DNA of 64,000 nucleotides from Ceratorhiza oryzae-sativae (lineage: Eukaryota > Basidiomycota > Agaricomycetes > Cantharellales > Ceratobasidiaceae): positions 62,001 through 126,000 of the forward strand of contig JARWMV010000018.1 of NCBI GenBank assembly GCA_030998015.1. Reading direction: 5' to 3'. Of this stretch, positions 34,287 through 44,631 are shown piece after piece. How positions within the stretch are numbered: the first letter of the stretch is position 1; the number at the start of each line of letters is the position of its first letter. The notes under the pieces are model-generated. The model did not search any database, was not told the DNA's origin, and saw only the letters and a program-made list of their open reading frames with translations. Position numbers and translations under genes: made by a program.

Positions 34287-34635
34287 TTGAATTTACAATC
34301 ATATCTGTTCATGTATGCAGTGTGTTTGTATCAGTTTACTTATCTCTGATATCATGCATATCTCTGTGAAAAAAATTTCTCCTTAGTTCTCTACCTTCAT
34401 AGTTTAGCTAAGGTATAGTTTTTCTTTCTTTTCATGTGTTTCTCTTTCTTACTGTACACCATAGAATGATTTGTATTTAAGTATAGTATATACATGAGTT
34501 CTCTACCTTTGTAGTTGAGCTAAGTACAATTTGCATTTAGCTCCCCTGAAACCTCCCTGTGTAAGAAATGAGGCCCAGCAAAGCATGTAAGACTACTTTT
34601 CAGGGGTGCCCAGATGCTTGACTATGTTTTTACAG
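34287..34635 (+). mobile_element. Possible copia 3' LTR
   Basis: After the copia remnant and a purine-rich gattgagtgggtg tract, the sequence starts TGTTGAATTTACAATC and a matching end TTTTTACA occurs near 34635. A GTTCTCTACCTT..AGTT.AGCTAA segment is duplicated within it. The borders are inferred from the TG...CA convention only; no partner LTR is in the window. Confidence 0.35.
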
Positions 34636-34990
34636 GTGTTTGTTGCTCAGGTTCTAGCGTTAGAGTTGAAATTCTCACAATGCAGTGGCTATATGCGGGA
34701 GCAAAAGAAGCAGAAGTCATCATTGTGTTTGCTGAGCTCTTGCCAACAACTTTTTATAAGTGTTGAAGACGCATTTCATACAAGGGGAACCGGGGACGGA
34801 GGCAGGGGACTGGTTTACAAAGTTTCTCATGAGCCTGGCTCTGCTTCCTTGTGAATCAATGGGGGGTCAGGATCTTGATGAGGGTGTTCCCAGTCTCTGA
34901 ATTTGCTTGTCTGTCCCCACCCGTTTTGGATCTGGGATTGCAAATTCAGGGACTGGTCACGAGTCTAGGAATCTGCAGTGATTGGTTATG

Positions 34991-36862
34991 TGACGCTCTG
35001 GACCTAACAAGGCAGGCCGGCTATGTTATATTGATAATGCCCATTCAGAAGTCGACATATTGCCACATCCTCGAAGCGTACGTTCTTCACGATAGCTGAC
35101 CCAACCGATTCCGCCCGAACCTGGATCCTAGCGCCGCTATTGGACATGCTCTGACCCTTGCCCACAAATGTCACGTTCTTCTTTTCACCTTTTGAGTAAC
35201 CATTGTACTAGACCCAAAACAACATATGCACCCACCATCATGGCAAGGTTCGTTAAGTGGCATGGGCAATAAAATGTTGAAATCAACGCTTGCTTGGTCA
35301 CCGGTTCGCGGCTCCCTCGAGTCCATCTGTATTGGCCGGTACATTCTTCCTCCAGGAAAGCGCGTCAAGTCGAATGTGAGCATTGGTCACGTACTGCGTG
35401 TCAGTAACCCAGTTGAACCCACTCTCAGGATCCTTCATTGCGGGGTCGAGCAACAGATGCCCAGAACGGCGAATTTATTTCATCCAAGTCTTATGAGTAC
35501 TCTGCAGAACAACGCTTGGGGCAATGAAGCAATCGCCAATACACTAAACTTATATCATCACCGGGCAGTGCTCCGATCAGATAGCCGTCACTTCAAGTCT
35601 ATCGATGAGCGCCGTTGGATCCGGATATAAGCCAAGGCCCTCAAGCACTCTTCCACCCTTACCCACCAACACAATGCGAGTAGTTACAAGCGACAACGAA
35701 GAATTTACGGTCGACGGAGATATCATCCACCGCATGGGGATATTCGCCGCCCACCCTGGTAAGTGTAGAGTTGGTCAGAGTTGCAAGCGCCGGCTTAAAC
35801 TATCATCCCCAAGACGAGCAGTCAGACTCGGATGGACCCGTCCCTTTGCCAAATGTCTCGTCTCCGGTGTTCAAAAAGGTTTGAATCTTACTCGATTCTT
35901 CAATCTGTCTATATAATTCTACCAGGTCCTTGAGTATTGCGAGTATCATCGAGACGAGCCCCCAGTCCTTTCCGACGAAGATAACAACGGTCCTGGGAAG
36001 CGTCAAGTCAGCGAGATCGAAGAATGGGATCAAAATTTTTTTCAGGTTGATCAAGAGATGTTGTTCGAGATTATTCTGGCAGCGAATTACCTGGACATCA
36101 AGCCACTCTTGTAAGTCGATAATAACGCTCGTTTTGTTTATCGATGTATACCGTGGCTAGGGATGTCGGTTGCAAAACCGTAGCGCAAAGGATGAGAGGC
36201 AAAACACCAGATGAAATTCGCAAATTATTCAACATCACCAGTGATTTCACACCTGAAGAAGAGGTACGAGCGCGAACATTTTGATGCGTACTCGAGATTG
36301 ACGGCTCTCAGGCCCGGGTCAGGAAAGAGAACGCAAGTCCTCCACGGCCATGAGATTGATACTATGCTAAAGCATTACGTAGGAATGGTCGGAAGACCGA
36401 TGAAGATTCTATGATGGACTTTGGTCATAAGGACTGGGCCAAAATGAATCTCTTCTATCGTCACTCGGCACCACACAGCTCGTCTAGTAGTAGTTCACTG
36501 TGTCCTGACTAATTAATATGGTGCATTTCACTCTCATCTTGGCTTGGAAGATCTGCATACAATTATGAATCCATAGCACAGCCTGCGGAATCCATCACAA
36601 TGTTCCAACTTGCCCCACCTCCGATGGGTCAGCCACCCACGAAGCGCCCGATTACACCAAGCATAAAACCAGTCACGATGAATCCAATAAATTGCAAGCA
36701 CACCCACCAAGCATGGTGGCATCCTTGCCCAAATTCAAACTTGTCACCAAAGACAAGCAAGGGTTTGGCATCGACTGGGGAGCGTTTCGAATGTTTGGCA
36801 TGTTTACGCCCCAGGATGGTACGTGTCGCATTGTGCAAGAGATCAAAGTGTACTATGAATTC
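34991..36862 (+). repeat. Direct repeat unit 2 of the SKP1 duplication
   Basis: Second copy of the unit at 28723-30597, offset by about 6.27 kb, with scattered substitutions and small indels across genes, introns and spacers alike. Unlike unit 1, homology to the SKP1-like second gene continues into a longer downstream part here. Confidence 0.85.
35674..36403 (+). CDS. SKP1-like SCF ubiquitin ligase subunit, copy 2
   Basis: Same six-exon structure as copy 1: 35674-35758, 35814-35878, 35926-36110, 36161-36263, 36312-36332, 36383-36403, giving 159 aa. One codon shorter than copy 1 in exon 3 (PPVLSDED versus PPVLASDEN). SKP1 blocks are all present ([56 protein letters not shown]). The last intron is again GC-AG (36333-36382; AAC|GCAAGT...GTAG) and gives the C-terminus EWSEDR, closer to the canonical SKP1 ending than copy 1 in the preceding exon (RVRKEN). 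No lesion is seen, so both copies could be functional subunits with different F-box preferences. Confidence 0.88.
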
Positions 36863-37335
36863 GACGGTGCTGTAGACGAAATAGAGTGACCCACGGGTCA
36901 AATACCGCTCTCGGGAATCTCTTCAGCCGTTTTCCAACAGGTACGTTCTCCCAAGTCCAAATTCGAGATCCAGAACCAACCGCGCTGCAAGTCCTCGAGT
37001 TTTGCGAGCACAACAAAAATTACTCTGAACTCTCGACCGATAGGAGGTGGTTTGTGAAAGTTGTCCGGACAGACTGGAATGTCGCGTTTATATCCACCGT
37101 AGAGGAAAAGATGGTGTATGATATCATACCGGCTGAAAAGTATCTCTCGATAAGAAGCCTGATGTACTACTCGCTCGCTGTCTGGAATATGAAGCCGACT
37201 TTGACGATCGACCAGGGAGTTGGGGTCACTTCGATACATATGGCCAAGCAGATTTGTACGACTTGTCTGCCAAGAAACCGAGCCGGGCTCGCTTATAGGG
37301 GTACCTTCATCCGCCGTTACATTGTTGGGCTCTAG
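36713..37335 (+). CDS. Divergent SKP1-like gene (complete side)
   Basis: Starts MVASLPKFKLVTKDKQG with FGIDWGAFRMFGMF (SKP1 N-terminal block). After an intron beginning near GTACGTG at 36820 or close by, continues in a plus-strand frame to 37335 with LQVLEFCEHNKNY, TVEEKMVYDIIPAEKYLSIRSLM, which align with SKP1 VLEYCEHH and [20 protein letters not shown]. Beyond that the SKP1 C-terminal blocks ([22 protein letters not shown]) are replaced by unrelated sequence, so the F-box-contacting helices are absent or unrecognisable. It may be a fast-evolving paralogue or a decaying one. Exon borders are uncertain. Confidence 0.5.
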
Positions 37336-37517
37336 TCGATCCTCGTAGCGAAATCCACGAACGAGCTTGTGCTCGATTGGCTGAATATAACCGATGCGTC
37401 AAATTGCAGCTCGGCTCCGCGGCACGGAATATGAATCAAGGCCAAATAGCCATAGCGGTGAATTGTTGCGACACCCAACCACGCTTATAGCGCTTTGCAA
37501 GAGTACATGCCGGTTGA

Positions 37518-38452
37518 GGTTTCAAGCGCTCGAGTCGGAAGCAAACCAAGGGAGTCCAAAAAGCGAAAAACACGCGTGGCACAATGAGGTGAAGCTCAAA
37601 GAGGGGTTTAGAGCCACATTCTGAATTGCAGATGAATTGCGAACATTTCTATGTACATATTGTTCGAAAATGCTATGGTTGAAAAACAGCCTCCTCAGGG
37701 TGGAATCGTATTTTGCATAATTTATTTGAGCCCAACTGGAGCCCAATCTGGTAATGGATAGAAAAAACAACAAAGTCGGAGGTGGACGCTTTCGCCAAAA
37801 TCTCGACAACAGTTATCCCTGGAAAGTCACCCTTTGTTTCTTTCGACAGCAAAGCTCCAGAGAAGCTGAGCTTTGCGCATACACAGATAAGTTCCTTCCA
37901 TATGTTCTGAAAATTTTTTATCCAATCGATGCCAATAGAGTGGCGTGTATTAATACCGCTAATGGCAAACTGCTGCCAGCCTTATAAGCGCACAGCTAGG
38001 GCACCTTTAAATCTCAAATTTTGAAAGCAGCTTCACTAACAAGACCATAGCAAATCAGCAAAAATCGCCTTCTCTGGAGCTTAGCTATCGCAAGAAACAA
38101 AGGGTGACTTTCCAGGGGATAAACCCCTGTTTGCCTGTTGTCGATATCTTAGCGAAAGCGTCCACCCCCGACTTTGTTGTTTTTCTATGTATTACCAGAT
38201 GCCCAACAATTGCCCTTGCCAGATTTGGCTCCAGTTGGACCCAAATACTTTGTGCAAAATACGATTCCACCCTAAGAAGAATGTTTTCAACCATAGCATT
38301 TTCGAACAATATGTACATAGAAATGTTTGCAATTCGTCTGCAATTCAGAATATGGCTCTAAATCCCTCTTTGAGCTTCAACTCACTGTGCTATGCGTGTT
38401 TTTCGCTTTTTGGACTCCCTTGGTTTGCTTGCGAGTCGAGCGCTTGAAATCC
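37518..38452. mobile_element. Foldback (MITE-like) element with long inverted repeats
   Basis: Left arm from GGTTTCAAGCGCTCGA (37518) and right arm ending CGAGCGCTTGAAATCC (38452) are reverse complements over about 370 bp (shared words: gagtccaaaaagcg, gtacatattgttcgaaaatgct, gactttgttg, ccctttgttt). The centre near 37985 is unique. The open frames inside (37522-37809, 38085-38447) are mirror images of the repeat and not genes. No transposase. A target-site duplication is not obvious. Confidence 0.8.
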
Positions 38453-38739
38453 GGACAGACAACTACTTTTTCAAATCGCTGTAAACTCGGTTCATTTATT
38501 TAGCCTAAAACATAAAAATATAGACGTAGATTTTCGCATTTCCGAGGGGGGTCACTTTTCAGAGCTAGAGACCATGGTGATTCCACCATCGTGACATGTA
38601 ACGTAACGTAACGCTTGATCGGGCTGGAGCCATCAGGCGGTGCGTCCATCTCGTGTCATTCGCCACGTCAAGCACTCGGCTTCGTCCACCCAGCTCAGAC
38701 CAAAGATTCAGCGCGAATAAAAAAAAAACACGAAAAAAG

Positions 38740-39311
38740 ATGGCAGCTGTGTTTCTGTCGTACGGAATCTCGAATATTGCTATGGGCCTTGTGCTCATGG
38801 TTCAACCCGAGGCGTTGTACGATAGCTTGCTTGCGCATTATGTCCACCAAAAGACAGGTTTCGTATGTGTTGTCTTTTTCTCGTCAAATGGGATGAATTA
38901 ATTCAAGTGGTGTGGATAGCCCATGTCGAATGTCCGAGCCGCACCTGGATTCAACAATGCGCTGGCATGCATGACTATAGCAGTCGGCGCAGGCGCCACT
39001 CGCGCGAGCTTAACCGGCTCGAGGACGGCCCAATCATGCATCAGTATGTATTCCTTTTCATGCATCACCATCCGAACGACTCACGTTACGCACGACCAGC
39101 TCTGATGTCGCTCGTCTGGACGATCGCCATGCTCGCGACCATCGTCGTCACGCCCAATATCGTATCCGCCACCCACGTCATTTCTGTGGTCCTCGATGTC
39201 GGGCTTACGATTGCCTTGTTTGTTGCTGGCGGGTTCTCTGTTCCCGAGTTGGTTGGGTTGGGTCAAAAGCCGACGACCCCGAGGAGGGTGTCGAGTTCAA
39301 AGAAAAAGTAA
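38740..39311 (+). CDS. Small multi-spanning membrane protein
   Basis: Three exons: 38740-38862, 38920-39043, 39100-39311; both introns start GTATGT and the coding length is 459 nt (152 aa). Start MAAVFLSYGISNIAMG. Four hydrophobic segments: residues about 2-20 (VFLSYGISNIAMGLVLMV), about 55-75 (ALACMTIAVGAGATRASL), about 85-103 (SLVWTIAMLATIVVTPNIV) and about 108-128 (ISVVLDVGLTIALFVAGGF). A basic tail ends SSKKK. It looks like a small fungal four-helix membrane protein of unknown function. It lies 240 bp upstream of another small membrane-protein gene on the same strand. Confidence 0.65.
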
Positions 39312-39550
39312 AGTTGGAAAATGGCTGTGTGTACTTCGTTTTCTGTGGATAATTGATGCGCTCGATCGGAGTTTCGATCGATTGAATGTGTGGAGAGATG
39401 CGTGGGCCGCGGGATCGACGTCATTGGCGCGGGTGCATGAAATCGAGCATCGGGGTGGCTGAAATCAAACGCTATAAACGCCAGCATCGGGTTGAATTTC
39501 TGGGCATAGCTCGAGTCCTCTCCCCGACGTACCCGCACTCAAAAAGAATC

Positions 39551-39932
39551 ATGTCGTCGTTGCCGCCCCGTATGCCTGCTGTACGCTGTATACCTCGCTG
39601 TGAGGCATCTTTACTAACGGCGACGATAGCACGAAGCGCAGACCGTACCTAAACATCTGAATCGCCTCGCCAAGCGTGATCCCCAGTTGTATCCCGTACG
39701 TGTTTGCGCCTTTTTTTCGTGGGCGCTCGCTGACAGGATCGACTAGCTCGCCGCGATCGTCCTCGCCACCGTCGGCGTTGCGGGCTACTTTTTCAGTCGA
39801 AACCCGACGGGGGCGGACAAGGGCCATATTCCATCATCCATGCCCTCGACGCTCAAGGCTGGGGTGGACAACTACAAGTCGGACGGGCTGCCGAGTATTT
39901 CAAGAGGCGAAAAGGCTCCTGGATCAAGCTGA
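39551..39932 (+). CDS. Small single-pass membrane protein (intact copy A)
   Basis: Three exons: 39551-39580 (MSSLPPRMPA), 39630-39695 (HEAQTVPKHLNRLAKRDPQL to P), 39747-39932. Total 93 aa. A membrane segment near residues 33-50 (LAAIVLATVGVAGYFFS) is followed by RNPTGADKGHIPSSMPSTLK. A paralogue with the same exon structure, split by transposons, starts 295 bp downstream (40227). Conservation of phase-0 introns and of RDPQLYP, SRNPT and SSMPS in both copies supports coding status. Function is not recognised. Confidence 0.7.
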
Positions 39933-40452
39933 GAACGCGTAAAATGTAATATAGAGTATTCTACATTGAAGAGACCCCGGCGAGAAGTCGGGCCTCGTCA
40001 CGCATTTGTATGTTGCCGGTGATCATCGGAACTGTGGCGGGAATGAGCCGGCGGGACGAGGATGATGAGTGTGTGACGTCACCTGGCGGCCGCTGATCAA
40101 GCCAGAACCAGCATATAAGAGAGCCGCCATGGGACGACAACGGTGACCCGACCATCGCCACTTCTGTCGTACGTGCGGCCCAAGACGTTGATCTGATACC
40201 CGCTGACGACGACGCCAGATATTCAAATGTCGCCACTACCGCCTCGCCAACCCGGTGTACGTATTGCCCATTTGTCATCGCGGTCATGCTCATGACGTGA
40301 AAGGATAGAGAGGAGACCACGATCGGCACCGCTAGGACCCCGGAATCTGCTTGGCTCGCTCTTTTCCTCGACTTTCCCCCTCTCGGTTTTCCACTCTGTC
40401 TCTCTCAATCTACTCCCTCTGCTTTAGCCTCTGTCTAGTTCTAATCTTGTGC

Positions 40453-42387
40453 ATGGCCTCTCGAAGGGCAACCTCCTCTATGCTGTCCTCTGGTCCAACA
40501 ACCCGAGGAACAACAACCAAACAGAAGACTCTGCCACCTGCTGACCCTGCGGCCCCTGCAAACCCCCCTGCCTCTGTGCCTTGCCCCCTCTCTGGCAAGC
40601 CAAAGATGTTCCTGACCTCAGTTAACAGAGCCTGTAGCTTCCTAAGGCAGCAAAACCTCCTAGACAACAAAGACGACATCATCACCCCTGGTCTCATCCT
40701 CAATTTCCTCTCACACCTAGTCAACCGCCCAGATGTGTCATCCAATATTGCCGCATACATCGCATCCATCGCCCTTGTCCTACTGCCCGCCCTCAAGCTC
40801 AGGCTCAGCCAAGAAAGCAAATTATCTGAGTTGACAGATAAGATAGACAAAGTTCTGGAAAAGGGCGAAAAGTCCAGTGAGTCCATAGAGCACCCTGACC
40901 TCACCAAGAAGCTCGCCGGACTGGAAAATAAGCTTGGTGCCCTTACCAAGCTAGTCAAAAAACTGCAGGTTTCTACAGATGTGGCCGAGAACGCGGCCAC
41001 AGAGACTCAAAAGTCCATGTTTGAGCTGCACCAGATGCTTGTGACAGATGGTGCAGCTGGTATGGACGCTCCGGGCCCCGTGTTGCCCAGCCCGCCTACC
41101 TTCGCCGCCGCCGCTAGGGGCCCGCCTGTAGCTTCTGTTGACGCATGCACCAGGCCCCTATCGGCCAAGCAGGCAGTCACTTTGGCAAAGCGAACACATT
41201 CGCAAGGAGCGTGGATCACCATCCAGCCCAAGACAAAGACAGTCAGCAACCAACTTGGCACTTGCTCAGCCCGTGACCTAGTTGAGAGAGCACAGACAGC
41301 CGCAGACAAAATGTGGACTGCACTAGCCCCCACTCTGGATTTTGTCAGCAAACCCTGCCCTATCCTTACCTTCCACACCGCCCGAGTCCTAGCAAAAGGA
41401 GGAGTCCACTTCGACATGGCAGACCGAGCTCAGGCAGCTTTCCTGAGCCATGCAAGCATCGCCTCCGCCTTTGAGAAAGCTTTCGGGGATGTCACCTGCG
41501 ATGGCCAAGGAGCGGTGGTTCTACTTCAGTGTGCCCCAGTCAAGTGGACCCTGGAAGACCCCTCCTCCCTTTGCACGCTAGAGAGGGAGAACCAGCTCGA
41601 ACATGGCACCATTGTCTCAGCAGCCTGGGGTAAAGCCCCTCACCTCCAGAAACACAACCAGCTCACCAGCACCGTCAAACTCTGGCTCCGGTCACAAAGG
41701 ATAGCAGACAACCTCATAATCCTTGGAGGTCAGCTCCTGAATGCCCCAGTGCTCTTCCGGATGCTCTGGCAAGAGCCAACCCAATGCTACAAGTGCCAGA
41801 AATACAGACACAAGGGGGTGAAATGCAAGGCTCTCTACGACACCTGCAGTGGATGCAGAGGCCCGCACAGGGGAGGTGACTGCGATAAGCCTGAGGCCTT
41901 GCACTGCGTTAGCTGCAAATTGGATGAACATTGCTTGTGGGACCGGAAATGCCCTGTCTTCAAGGTGGAGCTGGAGAAGCTCAAACGACATGCTGGGTCC
42001 AACTCCCTCCTCTACAACACCATGCGTGAAGCAGAGCTCACTGCCCCCCAATCCCGCCCGATTTTCCATATGCCCCCCACTGTCGGTGAAGCCCGGTCCT
42101 CCTTTGCCACGGGTAGCAACCTCTGCCCAGTGAGGAATGCGAAAACTCACCAATCCCATCTGACTTTCACGGCTCGCGAAAAGGCTACAGCTGAAACCGA
42201 AGTAGAAACTGCCCCTGCGAACTTGAGCAATTGTCCTTTCCCCCTGCACATCTCAAGCCCTTTGCACTTCGCGATCCCACCGCCCAGCCCGCACTACCAG
42301 CTCCGCAACTTTGATCCTGCCCTAGACTCCCCTGCCTCGACAGCCCCATCCTTGCCATTGTCAGCCTCCCTCACCATAATTGCGTAA
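40453..42387 (+). CDS. LINE ORF1 (gag-like, CCHC zinc knuckles)
   Basis: Nucleic-acid-binding protein of a Tad-clade LINE. Start set at MASRRATSSML; the frame is open further upstream to 40351. Coiled region near residues 130-190 (LTDKIDKVLEKGEKSSES; LAGLENKLGALTKLVKKLQ), a central domain with conserved Trp, then three Cys/His knuckles: CYKCQKYRHKGVKC, CSGCRGPHRGGDC and CVSCKLDEHCLWDRKC. The last few residues overlap the ORF2 start in a TAATG arrangement. The frame is intact over its whole length, unlike ORF2. Confidence 0.8.
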   Translation: MASRRATSSMLSSGPTTRGTTTKQKTLPPADPAAPANPPASVPCPLSGKPKMFLTSVNRACSFLRQQNLLDNKDDIITPGLILNFLSHLVNRPDVSSNIAAYIASIALVLLPALKLRLSQESKLSELTDKIDKVLEKGEKSSESIEHPDLTKKLAGLENKLGALTKLVKKLQVSTDVAENAATETQKSMFELHQMLVTDGAAGMDAPGPVLPSPPTFAAAARGPPVASVDACTRPLSAKQAVTLAKRTHSQGAWITIQPKTKTVSNQLGTCSARDLVERAQTAADKMWTALAPTLDFVSKPCPILTFHTARVLAKGGVHFDMADRAQAAFLSHASIASAFEKAFGDVTCDGQGAVVLLQCAPVKWTLEDPSSLCTLERENQLEHGTIVSAAWGKAPHLQKHNQLTSTVKLWLRSQRIADNLIILGGQLLNAPVLFRMLWQEPTQCYKCQKYRHKGVKCKALYDTCSGCRGPHRGGDCDKPEALHCVSCKLDEHCLWDRKCPVFKVELEKLKRHAGSNSLLYNTMREAELTAPQSRPIFHMPPTVGEARSSFATGSNLCPVRNAKTHQSHLTFTAREKATAETEVETAPANLSNCPFPLHISSPLHFAIPPPSPHYQLRNFDPALDSPASTAPSLPLSASLTIIA

Positions 42388-43653
42388 TGTCTATCACACC
42401 TGAACCTCATACACCAGCACAGAATAATGTTATCATTTGGCAATTGAACACGAACAAGTTGGACACGGCGCAAATAGCATTTAACCATGACCCCAATACC
42501 CTTAAAGCCACTATAATCGCCATACAAGAACCATACCTGGACCACCTTGAATTGTTGCGCACCCCAGTGGGATGGCGGCCACTATACCCATCGACCCACC
42601 GCTCCCCAAACGCCCCTAGATCTAGAGTCTTCTTTGCAGTGAACCCAAGGACCTCCACAAACGAGTGGGAACAAGTGGAATCCCCATGCCCGGATGTAAT
42701 TGCCCTTTGCATTAAATCCTTGATGGGCCCAATTTTGGTGGTCAACGTCTATAACCCATGTGACAAAAACTCCTTGCTCCCCCATGTACAGAATCTGCTT
42801 AAAGCGGCCCAACCGGAAGAGCACTGTGTCCTCCTTGGGGATTTCAACTGGCACCACCCTGAATGGGATGAAGCCAGAAATGCTCATCTCTTCACCACCG
42901 CAGCCTTAGATCTGGCCCAGCCCCTACTAGATATAGTAGGCAAGTTCGGGCTAAAAATGGCCCTCCCCAGAGACATCCCAACACTCAGGTCCACCTCATT
43001 GGACAACCTCACAAGACTGGACAATGTCTTCATGTCAGCCTCACTCCTCGAAGCACTAGTTGCATGTCAAGTTGTCCACAAAGCACCACCGCCCTGTACC
43101 AACCACTTCCCTGTCTACATGGAATTCAACACTTCAGCAAGGTCCGCGCCCAACGAGTCCAAACGTAACTTTTCAAAGGCAGACTGGGAGCTATACCGAT
43201 CATGCCTAGCAGTCCATCTGTCTGGTCTGCCTGGTCTCAGATACATACATGACCAAGAGGCGCTGGACACCTGAGTCAAGGGTATTAGGGAGGCAATACA
43301 ACGTACTGTGGCAGAATCGGTCCCCCTGCTCCACCTGGACATGAAATCCAAGCGGTGGTATATCAAAGAACTGAGGGTGCACCGGCAAGAAGTCAGGAAG
43401 CTAGCTGGCTTGTCCTACCGAAACCAATGGCACGCAGGAGCCGAGGTCCACAAAGACTACCAGGTACAAAGAAACAAGTACAAGCAGGCTATGCAGGATG
43501 CACGTCGGCAGCACTGGGAGGAGTTCCTGAATGGGCTAGACGAAGATACAATGTGGATAGCGGCTGGGTACCTTAAGGAGGGGACCTCTGATGGGGGTTG
43601 AGCAAGAGTCCCCAACTTGAAATACACATGCCCAGATGGATCCAAGGCGGTAG
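42387..43653 (+). pseudogene. LINE ORF2 5' part: AP endonuclease
   Basis: Starts ATG at 42387 overlapping the ORF1 stop. Endonuclease motifs: IWQLNTNK at the start, IAIQEPY (catalytic Glu), LLGDFNWHHPEWD (Asp and Asn), RLDNVFMS and TNHFPVY at the position of the usual SDH motif. In-frame stops at 43272-43274 and 43599-43601. The frame then runs into the chromovirus insertion (GGTAG at 43649-43653), and reading resumes after 54213. Confidence 0.8.
43649..43653. repeat. Target-site duplication GGTAG (left copy)
   Basis: Exact 5-bp match with 54214-54218, flanking the chromovirus LTRs. Confidence 0.9.
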
Positions 43654-44322
43654 TGTCGTGACCCTCTGGAGGCTCCCTTGTGGAGCACTTAAGTAGTGGC
43701 TGCGTTGACGGTTTGGTGCTATGGGGTATGTATTGGGTGTTCTAGTTACAGTGTTTGCTATGGTCTATGGTGGTTGACAAGATAAAGCAAGCTGAGGCGT
43801 CCAGTCTTGCTTTATCCTCCTTATATATACCTGTGGCTGCGGTGGCTGCGGACATATTATCTAAGCACACTCCGCAGTAGGTGTAGGTTATGTATAGTAC
43901 TATGGGTTAGGTAATTGTTTGTCTTAAGTTTGTGCGGCTCCGAATCTTATAGAGCCGCGCGAGGTCCGAGGGGTAGGCGCTGAGGTCACGTGATCCTGCC
44001 GTAAGCGCCAAGATCACGTGACAACTCGCTCCTCGCTCCAAGTAACATGGGAGAGAAATGCTGGAGCGAGTTCAAGGTAACCACCGTAAGCGCTGAGGTC
44101 ACGTGACCCTTCTGTAAGCGCCAAGATCATGTGACAACTCGCTCCTCGCTCCAAGTAACAATGGAGAGAAATGCTGGAGCGAGTTCAGGGTAACCACCGT
44201 AAGCGCCGGCTAAGCGCCGAGGTCACGTGACCTTGTTTATGGCTTGTTTCGCTTAGGAAAAATGCCATAAATCTGTAGAAATATTTGGTTGTTTTGTTAT
44301 GTCCATTTGACGGGTCATAACA
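43654..44322 (-). repeat. Chromovirus 3' LTR (669 bp)
   Basis: Plus-strand limits TGTCGTGACC...GTCATAACA. Carries two copies of a 113-bp internal repeat (about 43974-44212) containing GGTCACGTGAC palindromes; the other LTR carries three. Confidence 0.9.
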
Positions 44323-44336
44323 TTATCCCCCCCTTT
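44323..44336 (-). promoter_or_regulatory. Polypurine tract
   Basis: Minus reading AAAGGGGGGGATAA immediately before the 3' LTR start, the usual second-strand primer site of LTR retrotransposons. Confidence 0.8.
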
Positions 44337-44388
44337 GGACATGTCTTGGGGGACCTCGAGACATGGTTTAGTTCCTTATGCAAAAGGA

Positions 44389-44513
44389 ATCTCATGCACC
44401 AAGGAGGTTAAGGGCGCTGGACTCGAACCAACAACCTTTCGGCTGATTCAGTATCGTTTGATGAGGTCAGGCTGAGTCAGGCTAGACCCCTTAACCTCTC
44501 CGTTACATGAGAT
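44389..44513 (-). other. tRNA-Leu-like sequence inside a long hairpin
   Basis: The minus strand carries a perfect B-box/T-loop (GGTTCGAGTCC with a GTTGG/CCAGC stem), a CCGAAAGG variable-arm-like segment and a TGACTCAG...CTGAATCAG arm reminiscent of an intron-containing tRNA-Leu. It is enclosed by two complementary pairs: ATCTCATG/CATGAGAT and GGTTAAGGG/CCCTTAACC. About 19 extra bases between the T stem and the outer stem rule out a normal tRNA. It lies 52 bp inside the polypurine tract. Confidence 0.35.
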
Positions 44514-44631
44514 TGTTTTTCTTTTCTTTGTTGTGGAGGTTATTTAGGGGTGAGGATTTGTCTGCTTCTTCTCAGAAAGCCCCAACTGTTTGGATGGGCA
44601 TAGCAGAAGTTGTACAGTACCATAAATTATT

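Noticed and set aside
37522..38447. Pairs of 77-95-codon frames
   Set aside because: Mirror images within the arms of the foldback element, not genes.
44389..44513. A functional tRNA-Leu gene
   Set aside because: The T-arm and variable arm fit, but about 19 extra bases before the outer stem and a poor D-arm do not.
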